Below are positions 1-7,719 of a DNA stretch of 12,185 nucleotides, in pieces. The position numbers and the translations under genes are program-made. Location: NCBI GenBank assembly GCA_002710495.1, contig PAKE01000025.1, forward strand, positions 16,044 through 28,228, read 5' to 3'. Numbering within the stretch: position 1 is the first letter of the stretch; every line of letters starts with the position of its first letter. The notes beneath the pieces were generated by a model, which ran no database searches, was not told the origin of the DNA, and saw only the letters and a list, made by a program, of their open reading frames with translations. Source of the DNA: Flavobacteriales bacterium. GTDB lineage: Bacteria; Bacteroidota; Bacteroidia; Flavobacteriales; BACL11.

Positions 1-2232
1 AAATTTCCACTTTTATTAGCTCATGGGGTTGAAGGTATTGCTGTAGGGCTCTCAACTAAGATCATGCCTCATAATTTTAAGGAGTTAATAGATGCGTCTA
101 TAAAAGTACTTAAAGGTAAGAGTCCAAGAATTTTCCCTGATTTTCAATCAGGTGGAATGGCCGATTTTTCTGATTATAATGATGGAAAAAGAGGAGGTAA
201 GATTAGGATAAGAGCAAAAATATCTCAGATAGATAAAAACACTTTACATATTACAGAAATTCCTTTTTCAACTACTACTACGTCTCTAATTAATTCAATA
301 TTAAAAGCAAATGATAAAGGAAAAATAAAAATTAAGAAGGTAGAAGATAATACTTCTGAGAATCTAGAAATTGCAATTGAATTGCCAACTGGGATCTCTC
401 CAGATAAAACTATTGATGCTTTGTATAGTTTTACTGATTGTGAACTTTCAATTTCCCCTTTATCTTGTGTGATTGACAATGATACTCCGCAATTTATTGG
501 AGTTTCTGAAATGTTGAAAATTTCCACAAAACATTCTCTTGAATTATTAAAACAAGAGTTAGAAATTAATTTAGACGAATTACAAGAGAAGTGGCATTTT
601 GCATCTATAGAAAGAATTTTTATTGAGAATAGAATTTATCATCAAATTGAGGAATTAGAACAGTGGGATTTGGTGATTTCTACCATCCATAAAGGATTAA
701 AACCTCACATAAAACATCTATTAAGAGAGGTTACTGATGAAGATGTACTAAAACTTACAGAGATAAAAATTAAGAGAATCACCAAGTTTGATTTAAATAA
801 AGCTGAAGAAGAATTACTTACTTTAGAGGGTAAAATAAAAGAAGTGAAATACAATCTAGTAAATCTTATTGATTATGCGATAAATTATTTTAAAGAGTTA
901 AAAACAAAATATGGCAAAGGAAAAGAAAGAAAGACTGAAATCAAAACTTTTGAAAATATAGTTGCTACAAAAGTTGTTGTAGCTAACAAGAAATTATATG
1001 TAAATAAGGAAGAAGGATTTGTCGGTACTTCTATGAGAAAAGATGAATATGTTTGTGACTGTTCTGATATTGATGATATTATTGCTTTTAAAAAGGACGG
1101 AACATTTATGGTTTCTAAAGTAGATTCTAAGGTGTTTATGGGAAAAAATATTATTCACTGTGCAGTTTTTAAAAAGAAGGATAATCGTACGATTTATAAT
1201 ATGATTTATAAAGATGGTGGTAAGGCTGTAAATTATATAAAAAGATTTTCAGTTACTGGAGTTACCAGAAATAAAGATTATAGTTTGTGTAAAACTGACA
1301 ATGGAAGTAAGGTGCTGTATTTTACTTCTAACCCGAATGGAGAGGCAGAAGTTGTAACAGTACATCTAAGAGCGTTACAGAAATTAAAAAAAATAAGATT
1401 TGATGCAGATTTTTCTAACATTGTTATTAAAGGAAGATCTTCTGGAGGGAATATATTATCTAAAAACTCTATTAAGAAAGTTGAATTAAAATCAGAAGGA
1501 GTTTCTACTTTATCTGCTCGTAAGATTTGGTTCGATTCTAACGTAAAACGATTAAATGTAGATAATAGAGGTGAATTAATTGGAGAGTTTCAGGCGGATG
1601 ACAAACTTCTCACTATAAATCAGAAAGGAGAGATACAAATAATAGGAACGGAATTATCTACCCATTTTGATGAAGATATGATTATTTTGGAGAAATTAAA
1701 TCTTAAAAAACCGATATCTATAATTTATTTTGATGGAAATAAGCAATCTCATTTTGTAAAACGATTTGTTACAGAAGGTATTCCTGAGGGAAAATATTCA
1801 TTTATTGGAGAACATAAGGGGTCTATATTAGAAGTTGTTTCTACAGATTGGAGACCAATAGCAGAAGTTGTTTTTGTAAAACAAAAAGGAAAAGATAGAA
1901 AGAAAGAAAAGATAAATATCGAAGAATTTATTTCTGTAAAAGGATGGAAGTCTCTAGGAAATAAATTATCTAATAAAAAAGTAAAAGAAATAAAATGGTT
2001 GGATTCTCTTCCGTATAAAGAAGATCAATATCCAACTGCAGATAATTCAGAAACAGTGTCTGAATATACTGAAGTAATACCTGCAAAAGAACAACAAAAT
2101 GAATCTCAAATTATTAAAGATGAAGAAGTAGGGGGAATTATTCAAAATAAGGAGAAAGAAAGAACAGAAAAATCTTCTGAAAAACCAAACATATCTGATG
2201 AAGGAGCTCAACAAATTACTCTTGATTTGTAA
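1..2232 (+). CDS. parC: DNA topoisomerase IV (gyrase A-type) subunit A, 5'-truncated
   Basis: The frame is open from base 1, giving 743 codons in the window; the ATG at 64 is internal. The first residues (GIAVGLSTKIMPHN, about residues 12-25 of the fragment) match the conserved GIAVGMATNIPPHN segment of GyrA/ParC. The catalytic tyrosine lies a few dozen residues upstream in this family and is therefore outside the window. Next come the tower region (EKWHFASIERIFIENR), a charged helical stretch, and a beta-rich C-terminal domain consistent with a degenerate GyrA-type pinwheel. The last 80 or so residues are acidic and low in complexity. I see no canonical GyrA box (QRRGGKG), which favours a ParC-type subunit; this is inference. 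The family cuts and rejoins duplex DNA with ParE to decatenate chromosomes. A parE gene would be expected just upstream. The next gene starts 64 bases downstream with its own promoter. The family assignment is firm; ParC over GyrA is likely. Confidence 0.9.
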   Translation, partial: KFPLLLAHGVEGIAVGLSTKIMPHNFKELIDASIKVLKGKSPRIFPDFQSGGMADFSDYNDGKRGGKIRIRAKISQIDKNTLHITEIPFSTTTTSLINSILKANDKGKIKIKKVEDNTSENLEIAIELPTGISPDKTIDALYSFTDCELSISPLSCVIDNDTPQFIGVSEMLKISTKHSLELLKQELEINLDELQEKWHFASIERIFIENRIYHQIEELEQWDLVISTIHKGLKPHIKHLLREVTDEDVLKLTEIKIKRITKFDLNKAEEELLTLEGKIKEVKYNLVNLIDYAINYFKELKTKYGKGKERKTEIKTFENIVATKVVVANKKLYVNKEEGFVGTSMRKDEYVCDCSDIDDIIAFKKDGTFMVSKVDSKVFMGKNIIHCAVFKKKDNRTIYNMIYKDGGKAVNYIKRFSVTGVTRNKDYSLCKTDNGSKVLYFTSNPNGEAEVVTVHLRALQKLKKIRFDADFSNIVIKGRSSGGNILSKNSIKKVELKSEGVSTLSARKIWFDSNVKRLNVDNRGELIGEFQADDKLLTINQKGEIQIIGTELSTHFDEDMIILEKLNLKKPISIIYFDGNKQSHFVKRFVTEGIPEGKYSFIGEHKGSILEVVSTDWRPIAEVVFVKQKGKDRKKEKINIEEFISVKGWKSLGNKLSNKKVKEIKWLDSLPYKEDQYPTADNSETVSEYTEVIPAKEQQNESQIIKDEEVGGIIQNKEKERTEKSSEKPNISDEGAQQITLDL

Positions 2233-2241
2233 TGGAAAAAA

Positions 2242-2276
2242 TTTTGATTTATTCTCTATAAATTTATGTACTTTTG
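2242..2276 (+). promoter_or_regulatory. Bacteroidetes-type promoter for the secreted-protein pair
   Basis: TACTTTTG at 2269-2276 fits the TAnnTTTG -7 box of the Bacteroidetes primary sigma factor. TTTTG at 2242-2246 lies 22 bases upstream and could be the -33 element, slightly further away than usual. The ATG at 2297 is 20 bases after the box, leaving a short A-rich leader without Shine-Dalgarno sequence. Transcription could therefore start here independently of the topoisomerase gene. Confidence 0.55.
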
Positions 2277-2296
2277 TAATCTCTTAAAATAAAACT

Positions 2297-4255
2297 ATGA
2301 TAAAAAAAATATTAATTATACTAATTTGTTTCCCTCTTTTTTCAAATTCACAAAGTAGTTATAACTTAGGATTGATTGGTTCTTATAATTGGGATGGAGC
2401 TAGCTATGATAGTGAGGGTTCTGATATATGGGGATGGGCAAACCCGACAACCGGAGAAGAATACGCTTTAGTTGGGCTTAATTTAGGATTCTCTGTAATT
2501 GATTTATCTTCTCCTCAGAGCCCTACAGAATCATTCTTTATACCAGGTGTTAATTCTACTTGGAGAGATATTAAAACATGGGGGAATCATGCGTATATTA
2601 CTACTGAAGGTGGTGGAGGTTTGCTTATTGTTGATTTAACTGATTTAACAGGGCAAACTTATACTTATTACACCGCAAGTTTCGATGCGGCTCATAACAT
2701 CTATATCGATGAGAATGGAGTAGCTTATATATTTGGAGCGGATGTTGGTAATGGTGGTGCTATATTTTTTGATGTTGCAACAGACCCTATGAATCCATTA
2801 TATCTAGGTGAATGGGACGATTATTATATACATGATGGTATGGTTAGAGGCGATACTATGTGGGTTGGATGTATTTATGAAGGAGAATTTTACGCTGTAG
2901 ATGTTTCTGATAAAACTAATCCTCAAACATTAGGTCATCATCCAACTCCAAATCAATTTACGCATAACATTTGGATTTCAGATGATGGAGATTATGTTTT
3001 TACTACAGATGAACAATCAGATTCTTATATTGGATCCTATAATGTTGAAAATATGAATAATATTCAGGAGGTTGATAGAATACAGTCTAATCCTGGTTCG
3101 AACTCCATACCTCATAATACTCATGTTGATGGTAATTTTTTAGTAACTTCTTGGTACAGAGATGGAACAGTAGTTCATGACGCAACATATCCTAATAATT
3201 TAATTCAAGTCGCTTATTATGACTCCTATTCTGGTAGTGGAGATGGTTTTGATGGATGTTGGGGGACATATCCATTTCTTCCATCTGGTCTCATAATCTC
3301 TACTGATATTAATTCTGCTTCTAATGGTAATGGTAGATTACTTGTTTTTGAGAGAGGATTTAGTCAGGGATGTTATTTACAAGGTCTAGTCACTGATGTT
3401 AATTCTGGTCAAAATATTAGTGGAGCTAATATAGTTATCTTAAATACATCAATTTCAAACAACTCTACTACAGATTTATCAGGTAATTACACTAGTGGAA
3501 ATGCTGACGATGGTATTTTTGATGTTGTTTTTTCAAAGATAGGATATATCTCTGATACGTTGCAAGCTACTTTAGTAAGTGGACAAATAACATTATTAGA
3601 TGCTAGTTTACTTATTGATAATAGCATTCCTATTTTAGGGTGTATGAATTCCTCAGCAAATAATTACAATCCTTCTGCAAATACTTCATTAGAATTTGGA
3701 GGTGAGATTGATAATACTTTTTCAAGTGGTGGTTATTTTATAGGTGATCAACATTTGATTTTTGACGCCACTACTGATTTAACAATTAAGTCAGCTGTTT
3801 TTTATGCTGATTTTGCTACTAGCGTAACATTTGAGTTAAGAAGCAGTAATGGATCTGTTATTGATGACACTACCCATTTTCTTAATCCAGGCCAGCAACA
3901 ATTACAGTTGAACTTTGATGTTCCAATTGGTAATGATATGGAATTAGGAATATCTTCTGATTATTCAGGTTTATACAGAAATGATGCTGGAGCTAATTAT
4001 CCTTATAATATCGGAACAATTATGAATATAACAGGATCTAGCGCAGGTTCTGCAGGTTATTACTATTTCTATTATAACATTGAGGTAGAGGTTCCGTGTG
4101 TTAATACTACTACGAATATAACTGAGATTCCATTTAACAAGAATCTTGTAAAAACAGTAGATATATTAGGTAGAGAAGTCAACTCTTCTCAGGATATTAT
4201 TTTATTTTATATTTATGAGGATGGTAGTATAGAGAAGAGAGTAATAGTTGAGTAA
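2297..4255 (+). CDS. Secreted choice-of-anchor B family protein with C-terminal sorting module
   Basis: This 652-residue exported protein has a clear signal peptide (residues 1-18, cleavage likely after FSNS, before Q19). Residues of about 25-350 form a beta-propeller-like region of the choice-of-anchor B/LVIVD type: FSVIDLSSPQSP, LLIVDLTDL and YAVDVSDKTNP mark repeats, with recurring His motifs AHNI, THNI and PHNT. About 359-438 resembles a carboxypeptidase regulatory-like beta domain (LQGLVTDVNSG, SGANIVIL). About 448-602 starts with GCMNSSANNYNPSAN and runs into a Gly/Tyr-rich beta domain, whose beginning is shared with the protease at 9470. Residues 606-652 are the sorting module (TNI, VDILGRE, YEDGSIEKRV), so T9SS-dependent export to the surface or medium is inferred. 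No catalytic motif is recognised and the molecular function is unknown. The stop overlaps the next start (TAATG), so the two genes are probably translationally coupled. Confidence 0.85.
   Translation: MIKKILIILICFPLFSNSQSSYNLGLIGSYNWDGASYDSEGSDIWGWANPTTGEEYALVGLNLGFSVIDLSSPQSPTESFFIPGVNSTWRDIKTWGNHAYITTEGGGGLLIVDLTDLTGQTYTYYTASFDAAHNIYIDENGVAYIFGADVGNGGAIFFDVATDPMNPLYLGEWDDYYIHDGMVRGDTMWVGCIYEGEFYAVDVSDKTNPQTLGHHPTPNQFTHNIWISDDGDYVFTTDEQSDSYIGSYNVENMNNIQEVDRIQSNPGSNSIPHNTHVDGNFLVTSWYRDGTVVHDATYPNNLIQVAYYDSYSGSGDGFDGCWGTYPFLPSGLIISTDINSASNGNGRLLVFERGFSQGCYLQGLVTDVNSGQNISGANIVILNTSISNNSTTDLSGNYTSGNADDGIFDVVFSKIGYISDTLQATLVSGQITLLDASLLIDNSIPILGCMNSSANNYNPSANTSLEFGGEIDNTFSSGGYFIGDQHLIFDATTDLTIKSAVFYADFATSVTFELRSSNGSVIDDTTHFLNPGQQQLQLNFDVPIGNDMELGISSDYSGLYRNDAGANYPYNIGTIMNITGSSAGSAGYYYFYYNIEVEVPCVNTTTNITEIPFNKNLVKTVDILGREVNSSQDIILFYIYEDGSIEKRVIVE
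3638..4102 (+). repeat. GCxx/GDQHL domain shared with the protease at 9470
   Basis: Residues 448-602 of the choice-of-anchor B protein open with GCMNSSANNYNPSANTS and continue FGGEIDNTF and GDQHL into a Gly/Tyr-rich beta domain. The protease carries the same segment at 12065-12185, up to GDQHL, where the window ends. By hand alignment about 26 of 42 residues are identical without gaps. The remainder of the domain in the protease is outside the window. Confidence 0.7.
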
Positions 4256-5391
4256 TGAAAAGAATCTTCTCTGTTGTTGTGTTTATTCCAATATTTGTTT
4301 TTTCACAGCAAACCACAGAAGTCCTTTTTGTAGGAAACTCCTATACTTTTTATAATGATTTACCATATATGGTAAAACAGATAGCATTATCTTTTGGAGA
4401 CACCTTAAATTATGATCAAAATACCCTAGGAGGAGCTACTTTACAGATGCATTCTACTAATGCACAAACATTAAGTAAAATATCTCAACAACAATGGGAT
4501 AATGTTATTATTCAATGTCAGAGTCAGGAGCCATCTTTTTCTCCTTCACAAGTAAGTAATGATGTGTTTCCTTATGCGCAAATTCTTATAGACTCTATAG
4601 AATCAAATTCTGTGTGTACAGAGCCTATTTTTTTTATGACTTGGGGTAGAAAATATGGAGATCTGCAAAACTGTCAGTCTTATCCTCCTATTTGCACCTA
4701 TACAGGCATGCAACAAAGGTTAAGAGAATCGTATTTAGACATGAGATTTAATCATAATGCTACTTGTTCACCTGTTGGTATGTCTTGGAAAGAATCTATT
4801 GCTCAGGATAGTGCTTTAAATTTATACTCTTCAGACAATAGTCACCCTAGCATATATGGGAGTTATTTGGCTGCATGTACTTTTTATGCTACAATATTTA
4901 AAAAGAGTCCAATCGGATCTACTTATATGCCAATTGGAATAGGCCATGCTACAGCAGTCTTTTTGCAAACTATCGCTTCTAATACTGTTTTAGATAGCTT
5001 ATCCACTTGGAATATATTTAATACTGATTTTACTTTTAATGTTACTAATGATATGGCTACTTTTAATAATTTGAGTTCTAATTTTGAAAGTATTTTGTGG
5101 GATTTTGGAGATGGAATAACTTCAACTGATGAAAATCCTCTTCATATTTATACCTCTTCTGGTAATTATACAGTTTCATTAACTGTTTACACAAATTCAA
5201 ATTGTAATCAAGAAACAATTACACACTCTATAACTATTAATATTCCTACAAATATTAATAGTGTAGAAGATAATAAAAACCTCCTAAAAATAACTGATAT
5301 CTTAGGAAAAAAAACCTCTTTTAAAAAGAATAAAATTCTTTTTTATCTATTTGATAATGGGGAGGTGGAACAGAAAATTGTAACTGAATAA
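4255..5391 (+). CDS. Secreted SGNH-hydrolase-like protein with PKD domain and sorting module
   Basis: This 378-residue protein has a signal peptide (1-17, VFS before QQTT). Residues of about 22-230 look like an SGNH/GDSL-type hydrolase. Block I is VGNSYT with Ser29 as the likely nucleophile, LGGATL at 58-63 could supply the block II glycine, and SSDNSHPS puts Asp194 and His197 at the catalytic pair in block V. The usual GxND of block III is not obvious; CQSQEP at 88-93 occupies that place. A PKD domain follows, with WDFGDG at 282-287 and YTVSLTVYT further on. Residues 332-378 form the sorting module (TNI, TDILGKK, FDNGEVEQKI). The family suggests an esterase, possibly deacetylating extracellular glycans, but the substrate cannot be read from the sequence. 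The start overlaps the upstream stop by one base, and the gene ends in a hairpin. Confidence 0.8.
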   Translation: MKRIFSVVVFIPIFVFSQQTTEVLFVGNSYTFYNDLPYMVKQIALSFGDTLNYDQNTLGGATLQMHSTNAQTLSKISQQQWDNVIIQCQSQEPSFSPSQVSNDVFPYAQILIDSIESNSVCTEPIFFMTWGRKYGDLQNCQSYPPICTYTGMQQRLRESYLDMRFNHNATCSPVGMSWKESIAQDSALNLYSSDNSHPSIYGSYLAACTFYATIFKKSPIGSTYMPIGIGHATAVFLQTIASNTVLDSLSTWNIFNTDFTFNVTNDMATFNNLSSNFESILWDFGDGITSTDENPLHIYTSSGNYTVSLTVYTNSNCNQETITHSITINIPTNINSVEDNKNLLKITDILGKKTSFKKNKILFYLFDNGEVEQKIVTE

Positions 5392-5411
5392 GATTTACCT
5401 TAATCTTATTC
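5386..5411 (+). terminator. 10-bp perfect hairpin at the end of the SGNH gene
   Basis: Arms 5386-5395 (GAATAAGATT) and 5402-5411 (AATCTTATTC) are perfectly complementary around a 6-base loop. The left arm contains the TAA stop codon of the upstream gene. Only a short CTACTTTT follows, not a clean T tract, so termination is plausible but not certain. The helicase -7 box starts two bases further on, so the element could also act as an operator. Confidence 0.45.
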
Positions 5412-5412
5412 C

Positions 5413-5420
5413 TACTTTTG
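5413..5420 (+). promoter_or_regulatory. -7 box for the DEAD-box helicase gene
   Basis: TACTTTTG matches TAnnTTTG exactly and is identical to the box at 2269-2276. It lies 18 bases before the ATG at 5439, similar to the other boxes here. No convincing TTTG -33 element is seen; the hairpin occupies that position. Confidence 0.5.
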
Positions 5421-5438
5421 CACTAATTATAATTTCCT

Positions 5439-6782
5439 ATGAGTCATTTTTCTGATATTAACTTAAATAAGCAATTACAAAATGCGGTTTCTGATTTGGA
5501 GCTTACAAAACAAACATCAATTCAGGAAAAGACTTTTTCTGAAATACTTAGTGGAACGGATATAGTTGGAATAGCACAAACAGGTACTGGCAAAACAATT
5601 GCGTATTGTTTACCTCTTTTGCAAGAATTAAGTTATTCAGATCAAAAGAATCCTAGAATTTTAATTTTAGTTCCTACCAGAGAATTAGTAGTTCAGGTAG
5701 TTGAAACTCTGGAAAGTTTAACTCAATATATTAGTTGTAGAATAGTAGGTGTATATGGAGGTACAAATATAAGTACTCAGAAAATAAAATTGCAAGATGG
5801 AGCAGATGTTGTGGTTGCAACTCCAGGAAGATTATACGATTTAGCACTCTGCAGAGCTTTACAACTTAAGGGAATAAAGAAATTAGTGATTGATGAGGTA
5901 GATGTAATGTTAGATTTAGGTTTTCGTTTTCAACTTATAAATATATTTGAACTTCTTCCAGAAAGAAGACAAAATATAATGTTTTCAGCTACTATGACGG
6001 AAGAAGTTGATGAACTAATTTCTTCTTTTTTCATTAGATCAAAAAGAGTACAAATAGCACTAAGTGGCACTCCTCTTGATAATATTTCTCAGATAAAATA
6101 TTCAGTCCCTAACTATTATACAAAAGTAAATTTATTAGTTCATATTTTAAGGAATAAGGAGGAATTTAAAAAGGTTTTAGTTTTCGTTTCATCCAAAAAA
6201 ATTGCTGACCGATTATTTGAAGCTTTAGAAGAATTTTTTGTGTCAGATATTGCGGTTATTCATTCTAATAAAAGTCAGAATTATAGGTTTAAATCTATTA
6301 AAAAGTATGATGAGGGAACTTGCAGAATCCTAATCGCAACTGATATAATTGCTAGAGGCATGGATTTAGATAAAATTTCACATGTTATAAATTTTGATAC
6401 TCCAATTTATCCTGAAAATTATATGCACCGAATTGGAAGAACTGGACGAGCAGAAGAAAAAGGTAAATCATTTTTGTTTTATACTGAGAAAGAGAAGAAA
6501 AACAAAGAATTTATTGAAGATTTAATGAATTACAAGATTCCAGTTGCAGAAATACCAGAAGAAGTAGAAATAACTCAACAATTAACCGAAGAAGAGCGTA
6601 AATCAAATGGAAAGAATTTTTACAGGAATGTCAAAAAAGTAGAGGTAGGACTTTCTTTTCATGAAAAGAAAGAAAAGAATAAGAAAGTAAATGATAGAGA
6701 TAAGTGGAGAAAAGAGAGAAGAGTAAAATACAAGAAACCAAAAAGTAGAGGGGATAAAGGAGTGAATAGAAGAAGAAAATAA
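5439..6782 (+). CDS. DEAD-box ATP-dependent RNA helicase (DEVD variant)
   Basis: This 447-residue protein carries the full superfamily 2 motif set: the Q-motif glutamine at 29, Walker A AQTGTGKT (46-53), PTREL (79-83), TPGR (128-131), motif II as DEVD (152-155), SAT (183-185), ATDIIARGMD (300-309) and HRIGRTGR (330-337). The two RecA-like domains are therefore complete, followed by a Lys/Arg-rich tail from about residue 385. The family unwinds RNA duplexes using ATP in ribosome assembly or mRNA turnover, in the cytoplasm; the basic tail probably helps bind RNA. Motif II has Val where Ala is usual, while the Mg/ATP-binding acidic residues are kept, so activity is expected. The gene stands alone, with its own promoter and a hairpin separating it from the secreted pair. 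It resembles the RhlE/CsdA/DbpA group broadly; I do not assign a symbol. Confidence 0.92.
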   Translation: MSHFSDINLNKQLQNAVSDLELTKQTSIQEKTFSEILSGTDIVGIAQTGTGKTIAYCLPLLQELSYSDQKNPRILILVPTRELVVQVVETLESLTQYISCRIVGVYGGTNISTQKIKLQDGADVVVATPGRLYDLALCRALQLKGIKKLVIDEVDVMLDLGFRFQLINIFELLPERRQNIMFSATMTEEVDELISSFFIRSKRVQIALSGTPLDNISQIKYSVPNYYTKVNLLVHILRNKEEFKKVLVFVSSKKIADRLFEALEEFFVSDIAVIHSNKSQNYRFKSIKKYDEGTCRILIATDIIARGMDLDKISHVINFDTPIYPENYMHRIGRTGRAEEKGKSFLFYTEKEKKNKEFIEDLMNYKIPVAEIPEEVEITQQLTEEERKSNGKNFYRNVKKVEVGLSFHEKKEKNKKVNDRDKWRKERRVKYKKPKSRGDKGVNRRRK

Positions 6783-6786
6783 TTAT

Positions 6787-6794
6787 TACCTTTA
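6787..6794 (+). promoter_or_regulatory. Degenerate -7 box before the relict gene
   Basis: TACCTTTA differs from TAnnTTTG only at the final G. It lies 15 bases before the ATG at 6810, close to the spacing of the intact boxes in this window. It is best read as the decayed promoter of the broken gene, but an AT-rich background makes one-mismatch hits common. Confidence 0.3.
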
Positions 6795-6809
6795 ACAAAA
6801 ATTAATACT

Positions 6810-7030
6810 ATGAAACTCATTCTTTTTCTGTTTGTATTATCTGTTCCAAAATATATAAGGAATTAGATTTGTCTAATATTAATCATGTTAATCTTCCTAC
6901 AAAAAAATCTGATTTAAAATTGCTTAGTTTTACTGATTTTGAAGGAAAGAGATGTAAACCACCGAAAAACATGCCATAACTTAAAATTTATCAAGATGGT
7001 AGGGTTGAGAAAAGGGTGGTGATAAAATAA
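6810..7030 (+). pseudogene. Relict of a secreted protein: signal peptide plus sorting module, frameshifted
   Basis: From ATG 6810 the frame reads MKLILFLFVLSV, a signal-peptide start, and stops at TAG 6864-6866. In the frame shifted by two (from about 6842) it continues as CSKIYKELDLSNINHVN and reaches a sorting module at 6917-7027: LLSFTDFEGKR, then IYQDGRVEKRVVIK before TAA 7028-7030. This part aligns without gaps to the last 37 residues of the proteins ending at 4255, 5391 and 7050. One in-frame TAA (6977-6979) falls where those proteins have Leu and is one substitution from TTA. The Ser-Asn-Ile near 6872 resembles the Thr-Asn-Ile that opens the module in the intact genes, so the mature domain seems to be missing. 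Damage thus includes a frameshift, a nonsense codon and probably an internal deletion. A lipobox-like Cys (CSK) after the frameshift leaves open an origin as a lipoprotein. Confidence 0.65.
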
Positions 7031-7043
7031 AAATTATTTTTTT
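7024..7043 (+). terminator. Weak A/U hairpin with T run between convergent genes
   Basis: AAAATAA (7024-7030) and TTATTTT (7034-7040) can pair around AAA, followed by three more T. The stem is purely A-U and therefore weak. It lies between the 3' ends of the relict and of the minus-strand leucine-rich gene, where terminators are expected. Low confidence because such structures arise easily by chance here. Confidence 0.25.
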
Positions 7044-7049
7044 CTATGT

Positions 7050-7664
7050 TTACTGTATAAATACCCTCTTTTCCCTGCTACCGTCAGAAAATATATAAAT
7101 TAGAGGAGTATTTAGTTTTGGATCTATTGTTCTTCCATGAATATCAATAACTCTAATTAGTTTTTTGTTATTAGTAACTCCACTTATATTAGTAGGAAAA
7201 CAATTATTACTAAATGATGTCCAACTATCTACAGCAAAGTTATATTCACAATAAGCGACATCATCAACATCAATACAATTTAAACTAGGGTTGTTGATTG
7301 ACATAAAATACCACAATCCACTATTGTTTCCGTTTCTTAAATCTATTGAGGTAAGATTGTTATTAGAACAGGTTACTTCGAAAAGTTGTGTATTGTTTAC
7401 TAGATTTAATGTGCTTAAATTATTATCGTAACAAAATAAAGATTGTAAAGCAATAAAACTTTCAATTCCTGTCAAGTCAGAGATGTTATTATTATTGATC
7501 GTGAGATCTGTAACTGTGTCAATAGCAGAGGTTTCAACAAAACCGTCCTTTACAAGGTCATAACCATAGTTTATTAGAGACTGTTCAAAATTTGTATCCG
7601 GGATAGACGTGTATTGACTAAAAACAGATAAAGGAAATAGAAATAGTAAAAATATTTTTTTCAT
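7050..7664 (-). CDS. Small secreted leucine-rich-repeat protein with sorting module
   Basis: This 204-residue protein has a signal peptide (1-16, SVFS before Q17). The next segment, IPDTNFEQSLINYGYD (21-36), is the N-terminal cap common in secreted leucine-rich proteins of Bacteroidetes. Residues of about 52-125 hold roughly three internalin-like repeats (LTINNNNISDL, LFCYDNNLSTL, VTCSNNNLTSI), each with Asn-rich turns. A Cys-containing segment follows (CIDVDDVAYCEYNF). The 47-residue sorting module starts at Thr158 (TNI, VIDIHGR, SDGSREKRVF). The protein is short for this family, which usually has many more repeats, but the frame is intact. Likely role: surface or secreted binding or adhesion; the partner is unknown. 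It lies 52 bases downstream of the FAD dehydrogenase on the same strand, and its 3' end faces that of the relict, 19 bases away. Confidence 0.8.
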   Translation of the reverse strand: MKKIFLLFLFPLSVFSQYTSIPDTNFEQSLINYGYDLVKDGFVETSAIDTVTDLTINNNNISDLTGIESFIALQSLFCYDNNLSTLNLVNNTQLFEVTCSNNNLTSIDLRNGNNSGLWYFMSINNPSLNCIDVDDVAYCEYNFAVDSWTSFSNNCFPTNISGVTNNKKLIRVIDIHGRTIDPKLNTPLIYIFSDGSREKRVFIQ

Positions 7665-7711
7665 AGTTAATAGTTTTATTTTTTAAACGACAAATATTGT
7701 TGTAAGTTCTA

Positions 7712-7719
7712 CAAAACTA
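7712..7719 (-). promoter_or_regulatory. Candidate -7 box for the leucine-rich-repeat gene
   Basis: On the minus strand TAGTTTTG matches TAnnTTTG, 47 bases before the ATG at 7664. Its first bases are the TAG stop codon of the upstream dehydrogenase gene. No -33 TTTG is evident. A closer alternative (AATATTTG, one mismatch) also exists, so read-through from the dehydrogenase gene is equally possible. Confidence 0.3.

Noticed and set aside
225..527. Minus-strand ORF of 100 codons
   Set aside because: It lies wholly inside the topoisomerase gene, opposite a well-conserved coding frame, and shows no recognisable domain.
2258..2267. Palindrome ATAAATTTAT between the promoter elements at 2242-2276
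   Set aside because: Perfect but entirely A/T and only 10 bases, so common by chance; no second copy was noticed at the other promoters.
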